From Lysobacterales bacterium CG02_land_8_20_14_3_00_62_12 (GTDB lineage Bacteria > Pseudomonadota > Gammaproteobacteria > Xanthomonadales > Ahniellaceae), in NCBI GenBank assembly GCA_002785585.1, contig PEUI01000351.1:1-5177 (forward strand): a stretch of DNA of 5,177 nt, read 5' to 3'. Shown one piece after another: positions 1 to 5,177 of the stretch. The position numbers and the translations under genes are program-made. The notes beneath the pieces were generated by a model. That model made no database searches. It saw only the letters and a program-made list of their open reading frames with translations, and had not been told where the DNA came from. Numbering within the stretch: the stretch's first letter is position 1; the number at the start of each line of letters is the position of its first letter.

Positions 1-71
1 CTCCCAGCGGGAGAGGGGTTCGCTGCGCTCACACCCTCACCCCCAGCCCCTCTCCCAGCGGGAGAGGGGAG
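1..71. repeat. Dispersed palindromic repeat, left end of the DUF559 module
   Basis: Two copies of an 18-nt unit (CTCCCAGCGGGAGAGGGG) lie at 1-18 and 52-69. The second belongs to a perfect hairpin with 10-bp arms, CCCCTCTCCC (47-56) and GGGAGAGGGG (60-69), and an AGC loop. Bases 34-71 recur in inverted orientation at 424-461 with 35 of 38 bases identical, so they act as one arm of a long inverted repeat around the DUF559 coding region. The first copy is cut by the window edge. Frame 1 has no stop anywhere in this stretch, so it can be translated as low-complexity Pro/Gly/Glu-rich sequence. Similar CCCTCTCCC/GGGAGAGGG repeats are widespread in high-GC bacterial genomes (general knowledge, not checked here). 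Confidence 0.8.
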
Positions 72-461
72 CCACTATCGGGGAGGGTTTGATTTCACGG
101 GGCTGAAGGCGCGAGCGCGGGAGATGCGGAAGAAGCAGACGCCTGCGGAGAATATGCTTTGGGAGTTGCTGCGAAATCGGCAAATGAACGATGCGAAGTT
201 TCGGCGGCAGCATCAGTTTGGGGAGTATGTCTGCGACTTCTATTGCGCCGAGGCGAAGCTGGCCGTGGAGTGCGATGGAGCAGTTCACCTGACCGCCGAG
301 GCCATCGCCCACGACAAGCAACGTGATACTTATCTGAAATCCCAAGGCGTCACCGTTCTGCGCTTCGAGAACCGAGTCGTGTTGGATGAGACCGATCAAG
401 TCCTGGAATCAATTTGCTCCCATCTCCCCTCTACCTCTGGGAGAGGGGCCGGGGGTGAGGG
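34..461 (+). mobile_element. Inserted module encoding a DUF559 (Vsr-like) nuclease, bounded by 38-nt inverted repeats
   Basis: This 428-bp segment separates the lost upstream part of hsdR from its DEAH-containing part. It has 38-nt inverted repeats at 34-71 and 424-461 (35/38 identical) and encodes one compact DUF559-type domain between them. It carries no transposase and no protein-splicing motifs. The frame is open from base 1 through the right repeat into hsdR, so the module can be read as an extra domain of HsdR rather than a simple knock-out. The exact left boundary is uncertain because the hsdR sequence upstream lies outside the window. Calling it mobile is an inference from the inverted repeats and from its position inside a conserved gene. 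Confidence 0.6.
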
Positions 462-1665
462 CAATGTTGCACAGAGCGGTCGCATGGAAATGCTGTCGGA
501 CCGCTGCAACATTGTAGTCATCGCCGATGAAGCACACCGCAGCCAGTATGGGTTCGGCGGCAAGGTGAATGAGAAGACCGGCGAGATGTCCTACGGCTTC
601 GCCAGCAATCTGCGCGATGCCTTGCCGAATGCGTCGTTCATCGGCTTCACCGGCACGCCCATCGAGAAGACGGACGCGAACACGCGGGCGGTCTTCGGCG
701 ATTACATTTCCATCTACGACATCCAGCGCTCCGTCGCCGACCAGGCCACGGTGCCGATCTATTACGAGAGCCGCATTTCCAAGCTCAGCCTGAATGCCGC
801 CGAGTTGCCGCAGCTCGACGCGGAGTTTGAGGAGATCACCGAAGGCGAGGAGCTGACGAAGAAGGAAAAGCTCAAGACGAAGTGGGCTGCGCTGGAGGCG
901 CTGGTGGGCGAGCCGAAACGGATCAAGCTCGTGGCCGCCGACCTGGTGACGCATTTCGAGAAGCGCGTGGAGGCGATGGATGGCAAGGCGATGATCGTCT
1001 GCATGAGCCGCCGCATCTGCGTGGACCTCTACGATGCGCTGATCAAGCTGCGGCCTGAATGGGCGGAAGAAACGCTGAAGGTGGTGATGACCGGCAGCGC
1101 CGACGACGGCCCCGACTGGCAGCCGCACATCCGCAGCAAGGATGCGCGGCGGAAACTGGCGAACCGTTTCAAGGACGCCAAGGACCCGTTCCGCATCGTG
1201 ATCGTGCGCGACATGTGGCTGACCGGCTTCGACGCCCCCTGCCTGCACACGATGTATGCCGACAAGCCGATGCAGGGCCACGGCCTGATGCAGGCCATCG
1301 CCCGCGTGAATCGCGTGTTCCGCGACAAGCCCGGCGGTCTGGTGGTGGATTATTTAGGCCTCGCCGACCAGCTCAGGAAGGCGCTCGCCGTCTACACCGA
1401 GAGCGGCGGGCAGGGCGCCCCGACCTTCGACACCGCGCAAGCCATCGCCGTGATGCTGGAGAAACACGGCATCGCCTGCGACCTGATGCACCAGCCTGCG
1501 CCGTTGCCGGATAGTCCATTCTACGTTTATGCGATTCTGTGCGACGACGAGAGTGTCTACATTGGGCAAACGGAAGACCTCCTGAAGCGATGGGGCGAAC
1601 ATCGTCGCGGCACAGGCGCTGAATGGACGAAGAAGCACCCCCCCCATCCGAATCGCACACTATGA
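124..1665 (+). CDS. hsdR: Type I restriction enzyme R subunit (HsdR), central part, with inserted DUF559 and GIY-YIG domains; frameshifted
   Basis: HsdR is the ATP-dependent DNA translocase and cleavage subunit of type I restriction enzymes. Residues 1-101 from this ATG are a DUF559 domain related to Vsr-type PD-(D/E)XK nucleases: TPAE near the start, FRRQH, D38 in VCDFYC, E49 and D51 in VECDG, and VLRFEN at 78-83. Residues 102-113 are translated repeat. From about 121 the HsdR helicase begins: DEAH at 135-138, FTGTP at 175-179, RDMWLTGFDAP at 362-372 and QAIARVNR at 390-397. Residues 457 onward are a GIY-YIG domain (Y467-V-Y469, VYIG at 478-481, R489, H493). The C8 run at 1638-1645 then throws the frame to a TGA. 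Walker A and the HsdR nuclease domain are absent and would lie upstream. The ATG at 124 has no well-spaced Shine-Dalgarno (GGGAG abuts it) and the frame stays open to base 1, so this is probably an internal codon of a longer hsdR frame. Confidence 0.85.
   Translation: MRKKQTPAENMLWELLRNRQMNDAKFRRQHQFGEYVCDFYCAEAKLAVECDGAVHLTAEAIAHDKQRDTYLKSQGVTVLRFENRVVLDETDQVLESICSHLPSTSGRGAGGEGNVAQSGRMEMLSDRCNIVVIADEAHRSQYGFGGKVNEKTGEMSYGFASNLRDALPNASFIGFTGTPIEKTDANTRAVFGDYISIYDIQRSVADQATVPIYYESRISKLSLNAAELPQLDAEFEEITEGEELTKKEKLKTKWAALEALVGEPKRIKLVAADLVTHFEKRVEAMDGKAMIVCMSRRICVDLYDALIKLRPEWAEETLKVVMTGSADDGPDWQPHIRSKDARRKLANRFKDAKDPFRIVIVRDMWLTGFDAPCLHTMYADKPMQGHGLMQAIARVNRVFRDKPGGLVVDYLGLADQLRKALAVYTESGGQGAPTFDTAQAIAVMLEKHGIACDLMHQPAPLPDSPFYVYAILCDDESVYIGQTEDLLKRWGEHRRGTGAEWTKKHPPHPNRTL
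424..461. repeat. Right inverted repeat of the DUF559 module
   Basis: Read on the minus strand, this segment matches 34-71 at 35 of 38 positions. It folds into its own hairpin, CCCCTCTACC (426-435) with GGGAGAGGGG (439-448), with one A/G mismatch and a TCT loop. It is translated in the hsdR frame as roughly PSTSGRGAGGEG, a low-complexity linker between the DUF559 domain and the resumed HsdR sequence. Confidence 0.8.
462..514. repeat. Inverted repeat at the right junction of the DUF559 module
   Basis: The left arm is CAATGTTGCA (462-471), four extra bases CAGA, then GCGGTC (476-481). The right arm is GACCGC directly followed by TGCAACATTG (499-514). Together they form a 16-bp stem with one 4-nt bulge and a 17-nt loop. 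The right arm is genuine hsdR coding sequence (DRCNI, just before the DEAH motif). The left arm starts at the first base after the module's right repeat. Confidence 0.75.
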
Positions 1666-1777
1666 ACTGGCGGCGACCCGCGAGGAAGCCGTGACGATGG
1701 AGAAGGAGTGGAAGACCGGATTCGGTCGGAAGCGGATCAAGCGACGGATTGAGAATGGAACGGCGCGGCAGGCAGGC
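1492..1777 (+). mobile_element. Inserted module encoding a GIY-YIG nuclease domain within hsdR
   Basis: HsdR sequence runs to ACDLMH (ending at 1491) and resumes at GFNWDKWTTG (from 1778). Joining the two restores the MHGF-type motif expected from family members. The 286 bp between encode one GIY-YIG domain: YVYAIL, VYIGQTEDLLKRW and EH before the C8 run, then in the next frame the AHYE strand, a TREEAVTMEKEWK helix carrying the likely catalytic Glu, and a basic tail ending ARQAGG. The ends carry a short imperfect inverted repeat, GCCTGCGCCG (1494-1503) against CGGCGCGGCAGGC (1761-1773), with a 3-nt gap. The length is 285 plus one extra C, so the original insertion kept frame. Standalone proteins of this GIY-YIG type often end in a similar basic, ARQAGG-like tail (from memory). 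No intein splice residues (no His-Asn before the right junction) are present. Confidence 0.7.
1638..1645 (+). other. C8 homopolymer frameshift in hsdR / GIY-YIG module
   Basis: Eight consecutive C occur here. Upstream, frame 1 encodes HsdR and the first half of the GIY-YIG domain, and stops at the TGA at 1663-1665. Downstream from 1646, frame 2 encodes the rest of the GIY-YIG domain and all of the HsdR C-terminus. Removing one C makes the frame continuous to 2689. The site may be a real mutation, a phase-variable tract, or a homopolymer error in the sequence; the sequence alone cannot decide. Confidence 0.85.
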
Positions 1778-2689
1778 GGCTTCAACTGGGACAAATGGAC
1801 CACCGGCAAACCGGCCGAACGCCTAGCGCTCATCCCCGCCGGGCAGGAGCACATCCTGGAACAGGAAGACGGCAAGAAGCGCTGGGGGCAGGTGGTGACG
1901 GAGCTGTCCCGTGCCTTTGCCCTCTGCGCCGCCAGCGATGAAGCCGCGGCGATCCGCGACGATGTGAGTTTTTTCCAGGCTCTGCAAGCCGCGCTGAACA
2001 AGCAAACGGTTAACCACAACAAGACGCCCGAGCAGATCGACGCTGCCATCCGCCAGCTCGTGAGTAAGGCCATCACCACCGAAGGCCAGGTGATCGACGT
2101 GTTCACCGCCGCCGGCTTGCCCAAGCCGGACATCAGCATTCTGAGCGACCAGTTCCTCGCCGAAGTGCGTGGCCTCAAGCACAAGAACGTCGCCGCCGAG
2201 TTGCTGGAAAAGCTGCTCAAGGACGAACTCAAGGTCCGCAGCAAGCGCAATCTGGTGCAAGCGCATGTTTTTTCCGAGAAGCTCAAGCAGACCCTCAACG
2301 CTTATCACAACCGCGCCATCTCCACGATGCAGGTCATCGAGGAACTGATACAAATCGCCAAGGACCTCGATGCCGCCAGCAAGCGCGGCGAAGCGCTCGG
2401 CTTGAGCGAAGATGAAGTCGCTTTCTACGAGGCGCTCGCCGCCAACGAATCCGCCGTCATCGCCATGGGCGACGACAAACTCAAGGTCATCGCTACTGAG
2501 CTCATCACCCAGGTGCGCAAGAGTGTGACGATCGACTGGACCCTGCGCGAAGGCGCGCGGGCCAAGATTCGGGTGATGGTGAAACGCATTCTGAACAAGT
2601 ATGGCTATCCTCCGGACTTGCAGGATGAGGCGGTAAAGACAGTGCTGGCGCAGGCAGAGTTGTTGTGTGCGGAGTGGCAGCCGGGCTGA
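1691..2689 (+). CDS. hsdR: Type I restriction enzyme R subunit, C-terminal part, downstream of the frameshift
   Basis: Residues 1-30 (from the GTG at 1691) are the tail of the inserted GIY-YIG domain, with TMEKEWK and ARQAGG. Residues 31-332 are the HsdR C-terminal domain, starting FNWDKWTTGKPAERLALIP and continuing through QEHILEQEDGKKR, a helical DDVSFFQAL region, GLPKPDISILSDQF and TIDWTLRE (280-287) to KRILNKYGYPPD near the end. In type I enzymes this region follows the motor domains and helps dock HsdR to the methyltransferase core. The coding frame is open from 1646, before the GTG, and there is no convincing Shine-Dalgarno, so this is more likely the continuation of the frameshifted hsdR than an independently started gene. 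The C-terminus looks complete and free of further damage, which argues that the frameshift is recent, reversible or a sequencing artefact. Confidence 0.85.
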   Translation: MTMEKEWKTGFGRKRIKRRIENGTARQAGGFNWDKWTTGKPAERLALIPAGQEHILEQEDGKKRWGQVVTELSRAFALCAASDEAAAIRDDVSFFQALQAALNKQTVNHNKTPEQIDAAIRQLVSKAITTEGQVIDVFTAAGLPKPDISILSDQFLAEVRGLKHKNVAAELLEKLLKDELKVRSKRNLVQAHVFSEKLKQTLNAYHNRAISTMQVIEELIQIAKDLDAASKRGEALGLSEDEVAFYEALAANESAVIAMGDDKLKVIATELITQVRKSVTIDWTLREGARAKIRVMVKRILNKYGYPPDLQDEAVKTVLAQAELLCAEWQPG

Positions 2690-2709
2690 TGTTCGCCACA
2701 CTTTGGAGT

Positions 2710-2735
2710 GCGGCGGCTCGCCGCCGCTGTTTCTG
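2710..2735 (+). terminator. GC-rich hairpin after hsdR, possible weak terminator
   Basis: GCGGCGG (2710-2716) pairs perfectly with CCGCCGC (2721-2727) around a CTCG loop, 20 bases after the hsdR stop. It is followed by TGTTTCTG, only partly T-rich, so intrinsic termination would be weak. It could equally be a dispersed GC-rich repeat that happens to follow the gene. Confidence 0.35.
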
Positions 2736-2778
2736 CACTGAGAAGGTGAGTTGCCCACTGCTTGCCGTTTTATAGTGT

Positions 2779-2795
2779 GGTGGGTTGCGCCCACC
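2779..2795. repeat. Short hairpin
   Basis: GGTGGG (2779-2784) and CCCACC (2790-2795) form a perfect 6-bp stem with loop TTGCG. No gene overlaps it. It lies in the spacer between hsdR and dapD. Confidence 0.5.
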
Positions 2796-2820
2796 CGCGC
2801 ATGATAAGCAGCATGGCGCC

Positions 2821-2834
2821 TTGGGCCGGCCCAA
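2821..2834. repeat. 14-bp perfect palindrome
   Basis: TTGGGCCGGCCCAA is fully self-complementary. It has no loop, so it is better suited to a dimeric DNA-binding protein or a cruciform than to an RNA hairpin. It lies about 95 bases upstream of dapD. No regulator can be named from the sequence. Confidence 0.45.
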
Positions 2835-2845
2835 ACCAACGCCAG

Positions 2846-2861
2846 CGCGAGTCCGCTCGCG
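2846..2861. repeat. Short hairpin
   Basis: CGCGAG (2846-2851) and CTCGCG (2856-2861) form a perfect 6-bp stem with loop TCCG. It ends 36 bases before the candidate dapD -10 element. Confidence 0.45.
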
Positions 2862-2897
2862 TTCTCCAAAGATTACGCCAAAGCGAGTGGCGGTCCG

Positions 2898-2903
2898 TAC
2901 AAT
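2898..2903 (+). promoter_or_regulatory. Candidate -10 element for dapD
   Basis: TACAAT matches the sigma-70 -10 consensus at 5 of 6 positions and lies 25 bases before the dapD ATG, which would give a leader of about 19 nt that still contains the GGAG ribosome binding site. No good -35 hexamer is present at 16-18 bp spacing (TTACGC at 2873-2878 is the nearest, with 19 bp), so the call rests on the -10 alone. Confidence 0.35.
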
Positions 2904-2928
2904 GCGGCGCTGGTTCGGAGTTTTTTTC

Positions 2929-3747
2929 ATGAGCGATCTGCAAGCGGTGATCGAGGCGGCCTGGGAGCAGCGGGCAGGTTTGTCGGCAGAGGCTCCCGAC
3001 GAGGGTTTGCGCTCGGCGGTGAATGCGGTGCTGGCGGATCTGGAATCGGGTGCGCGGCGGGTGGCGGAGTCGGTCGACGGCGTTTGGCTGACCCATCAGT
3101 GGTTGAAGAAGGCGGTGCTGTTGTCGTTTCGCATCGAGCGCAATCGGCTGCTGACGGGCGCACCGGCGCCCTATTACGACAAGGTGCCGCTGCGCTTCGA
3201 GGGCTTTGATGCGGCGATGTTTGACGCCGTTGGCGCGCGCGTGGTGCCGGGGGCGGTGGTGCGTCGTGGTGCGCATATTGCGCGCGATGTGGTGCTGATG
3301 CCGAGCTTTGTCAATATCGGAGCGTATGTCGGCGCTGGCAGCATGATCGATACCTGGGCGACGGTGGGTTCGTGCGCGCAGATCGGAAAGGATGTGCATC
3401 TTTCCGGGGGCGTCGGCATCGGCGGCGTGCTGGAACCGTTGCAAGCCAGCCCAACGATCATCGAGGACGATTGCTTTATTGGTGCGCGTTCGGAGGTGGT
3501 CGAAGGGGTGGTCGTGGAGCGCGGCAGTGTGATCGGCATGGGCGTGTTTCTTGGCCAATCGACGCGCATTTATGATCGCGCCAGCGGCACCATCCGCTAT
3601 GGCCGCGTGCCTGCCGGTAGCGTGGTGGTGGCGGGATCACTGCCGAGCGCGGAGGGCGCCTGCCAGTTGTATTGCGCGGTGATCGTCAAGCAGGTGGATG
3701 CGCGCACCCGCGCCAAAACCAGCATCAACGAGCTGCTGCGCGCTTGA
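2929..3747 (+). CDS. dapD: 2,3,4,5-tetrahydropyridine-2,6-dicarboxylate N-succinyltransferase
   Basis: DapD transfers succinyl from succinyl-CoA to tetrahydrodipicolinate, giving N-succinyl-2-amino-6-ketopimelate, in the cytoplasmic succinylase route to meso-diaminopimelate and lysine. The 272-residue product matches the usual family length of about 274. Residues 1-100 form the helical N-terminal domain (RIERNRLL at 68-75, YDKVPLRF at 83-90). Residues 105-235 carry the hexapeptide repeats of a left-handed beta-helix, with the hallmark stretches MPSFVNIGAYVG, DTWATVGSCAQIG, HLSGGVGIGGVLEPLQA and GQSTRIYDR. D141 and E189 coincide with the acidic residues implicated in catalysis in characterised DapD enzymes. 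The C-terminus ends YCAVIVKQVDARTRAKTSINELLRA. The ATG at 2929 is chosen because family homology begins at MSDLQ and GGAG (2917-2920) sits 8 nt upstream. The frame extends further upstream but encodes nothing DapD-like. It converges on the esterase gene with a 38-bp gap. The product is a trimer in known enzymes. Confidence 0.97.
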   Translation: MSDLQAVIEAAWEQRAGLSAEAPDEGLRSAVNAVLADLESGARRVAESVDGVWLTHQWLKKAVLLSFRIERNRLLTGAPAPYYDKVPLRFEGFDAAMFDAVGARVVPGAVVRRGAHIARDVVLMPSFVNIGAYVGAGSMIDTWATVGSCAQIGKDVHLSGGVGIGGVLEPLQASPTIIEDDCFIGARSEVVEGVVVERGSVIGMGVFLGQSTRIYDRASGTIRYGRVPAGSVVVAGSLPSAEGACQLYCAVIVKQVDARTRAKTSINELLRA

Positions 3748-3785
3748 GGTGAGCGGTCGGCTCAGGTCCGCTGAAGCGTGGCGAT

Positions 3786-4433
3786 CTAGCGCGGTCGGCC
3801 GACCGTGCCGGGCTTGAGCAGCGGCGCCAGCACGGTCCATACATGCGCCAGCAACAACGGTTGCGCGGCGGCATTGGGATGCAGGTTGTCTTCGAGAAAA
3901 TGGCGGCGATCAGTGGCGATCGGCGCCAGCAGAAACGGCAACAAAGGCAGGTCATGGCGCTTCGCCAGATCGACGTAAAGCGTCTGAAACGCCTCGCTAT
4001 AGTCGGCCCCATAGTTGGGCGGAATGCGCATGCCGAGCAGCAACACGCGCGCACCCGATGCTTTGGCGGCGCGAATCATGCGATCCAGATTGTCTCGTGC
4101 CAACGCCAGCGGCAGGCCGCGCAGGCCGTCGTTGGTGCCGAGCTCGATGATCAGCCATTGCGGATGATGAAGGTTGAGTTCCTGGTCGATGCGCGCGGCA
4201 CCGCCAGCGGTGGTTTCGCCGGTGATGCTGGCGTTGATGACCCGCCAACGGCTGCCCTCGGCTTGCAGTTTGCGGGCGAGCAAGCTGACCCAGCCATCGT
4301 CGAGGTTCAGGCCATAGGCGGCGGACAGCGAGTCGCCCATGACCAATAGGCTAGGTGTCTTGTCGGCGGCCAGCGCCGACCCCAGATGGGAGAGGGCCAG
4401 GAACACGGCCAGGAGCAATCGGTAGCAGGACAC
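3786..4433 (-). CDS. tesA: Secreted SGNH-hydrolase esterase / acyl-CoA thioesterase I (TesA family)
   Basis: This is a 215-residue GDSL/SGNH hydrolase of the TesA type, broad-specificity periplasmic esterases with thioesterase, protease I and lysophospholipase L1 activities. Residues 1-22 are a signal peptide (MSCYR, hydrophobic core LLLAVFLAL, cleavage near SALA-ADK). The four SGNH blocks are present: GDSL with nucleophile S35, G72 in ASITGETTAGG, N101 in ELGTND, and D182-N-L-H185 completing the triad in block V. RIPPNYG (136-142) is also typical of TesA. The start is a GTG (complement of 4431-4433), supported by the Shine-Dalgarno AAGGAAG on the minus strand at 4438-4444; starting here keeps the signal peptide complete. 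Divergence from a ybbA-like ATPase gene matches the E. coli tesA-ybbA layout and strengthens the call. In vivo substrate cannot be read from the sequence; arylesterase is the main alternative name for this family. Confidence 0.93.
   Translation of the reverse strand: MSCYRLLLAVFLALSHLGSALAADKTPSLLVMGDSLSAAYGLNLDDGWVSLLARKLQAEGSRWRVINASITGETTAGGAARIDQELNLHHPQWLIIELGTNDGLRGLPLALARDNLDRMIRAAKASGARVLLLGMRIPPNYGADYSEAFQTLYVDLAKRHDLPLLPFLLAPIATDRRHFLEDNLHPNAAAQPLLLAHVWTVLAPLLKPGTVGRPR
3792..3805. repeat. 14-bp perfect palindrome at the 3' end of tesA
   Basis: CGGTCGGCCGACCG overlaps the last codons of the esterase gene. CGGTCGG recurs at 3754-3760 in the dapD-tesA gap and could pair with CCGACCG (3799-3805). 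A shared stem for the convergent genes is possible, but no T tract follows on either strand, so it is not called a terminator. Confidence 0.35.
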
Positions 4434-4478
4434 GAATCTTCCTTGCGGGTCGGGGTGATCGGAGGATCGCCCATCAGT

Positions 4479-4484
4479 ATTGTA
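4479..4484 (-). promoter_or_regulatory. Candidate -10 element for the esterase gene
   Basis: On the minus strand these bases read TACAAT, 5 of 6 matches to the sigma-70 -10 consensus and the same hexamer as before dapD. It lies 45 bases upstream of the GTG start, predicting a leader of about 40 nt. No recognisable TTGACA-like -35 sits at 16-18 bp, which keeps confidence low. Confidence 0.3.
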
Positions 4485-4601
4485 GGTGCGCGGTGCGGTG
4501 AAGGTACTGGAGGTCAGCGGCGGACGCTCGGCGCAACCGGCTCGCGCAGACCAGCTCTCTTACCCCGATTGGCTGCACAACTTTTGCCAAGGTGAAATCG
4601 A

Positions 4602-5177
<576 letters not shown>

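Larger units (their letters stand above)
1..2689 (+). pseudogene. hsdR: hsdR taken as a whole: 5' end outside the window, two module insertions, one frameshift
   Basis: This entry treats the two coding pieces as one gene. Frame 1 has no stop from base 1 to 1662, and frame 2 is open from 1646 to 2689. Correcting the C8 run to C7 gives 854 codons from the ATG at 124 to the stop, of which about 100 are DUF559 and 95 are GIY-YIG module. All HsdR motifs visible in the window are intact, so the gene is either freshly inactivated or still working as a multi-nuclease fusion. hsdM and hsdS, normally next to hsdR, are not in the window and would have to lie upstream. The pseudogene label is tentative for this reason. 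Confidence 0.5.

Noticed and set aside
1..71. Repeated CTCCC/GGGAG units considered as a CRISPR array
   Set aside because: Only two units in the same orientation, with a palindromic dispersed-repeat structure, no regular spacers and no cas genes.
409..1281. Minus-strand open frame of 290 codons opposite the HsdR helicase
   Set aside because: Antisense shadow of conserved helicase motifs; its product is rich in His/Arg/Ala with no family features.
1492..1777. Intein or group I intron as explanation of the GIY-YIG insertion
   Set aside because: No N-terminal Cys/Ser splice residue or C-terminal His-Asn, and the insert is almost wholly domain-coding, leaving no room for an intron core.
1823..2869. 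Long minus-strand open frame (348 codons) opposite the hsdR C-terminus
   Set aside because: It mirrors a strongly conserved HsdR coding region and extends into a palindrome-rich spacer. The translation has no recognisable domain. High G+C produces such antisense frames.
2785..2928. Upstream extension of the dapD frame to an earlier start
   Set aside because: The extra 48 residues are Arg/Pro-rich and unlike any DapD N-terminus, and they cover palindromes and the candidate promoter. The ATG at 2929 has a good ribosome binding site and matches family length.
3748..3805. Bidirectional intrinsic terminator between dapD and tesA
   Set aside because: CGGTCGG/CCGACCG pairing is possible but no T-rich tract follows on either strand and one arm lies inside the esterase coding sequence.
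3843..4349. Plus-strand open frame of 168 codons within the esterase gene
   Set aside because: Opposite strand of a complete SGNH hydrolase with all catalytic blocks; no ribosome binding site or recognisable product.

Overview
The window looks like a proteobacterial chromosome, most likely gammaproteobacterial. The evidence is a succinylase-type dapD, a tesA-type esterase gene divergent from a ybbA-type ABC ATPase gene (the arrangement known from Escherichia coli and relatives), high G+C, and proteobacterial-style ribosome binding sites. Assignment below class level is not possible from this sequence alone.

Left half (1-2689): the 3' two thirds or so of a type I restriction gene, hsdR. The endonuclease domain and Walker A motif would lie upstream of the window. 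The helicase core (DEAH, FTGTP, motif V/VI) and the C-terminal domain are well conserved, but the gene carries two inserted nuclease modules. The first (about 34-461) encodes a DUF559/Vsr-like nuclease between 38-nt inverted repeats and lies just before the DEAH motif. The second (about 1492-1777) encodes a GIY-YIG nuclease and splits the HsdR motif MHGF. Both are in the hsdR reading frame. A run of eight C at 1638-1645, inside the GIY-YIG module, shifts the frame by one base, so the gene reads as two pieces (124-1665 and 1691-2689). With seven C it would be one continuous frame open from base 1 to 2689. No hsdM or hsdS is visible.

Middle (2690-2928): a 239-base gap with four short perfect palindromes or hairpins and a plausible promoter -10 for the next gene. 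The first hairpin may end hsdR transcription.

Right half (2929-5177): housekeeping genes. dapD (2929-3747, +) makes N-succinyl-2-amino-6-ketopimelate for lysine and diaminopimelate synthesis. It converges on a secreted SGNH esterase/thioesterase gene of the tesA type (3786-4433, -, GTG start). A 168-base divergent spacer separates this from the ATPase gene of a YbbA/YbbP-type ABC system (4602 to the window end, +, truncated by the edge).

The most notable feature is the double in-frame invasion of one restriction gene by two unrelated nuclease modules, together with a 16-bp inverted repeat at the right junction of the first module.
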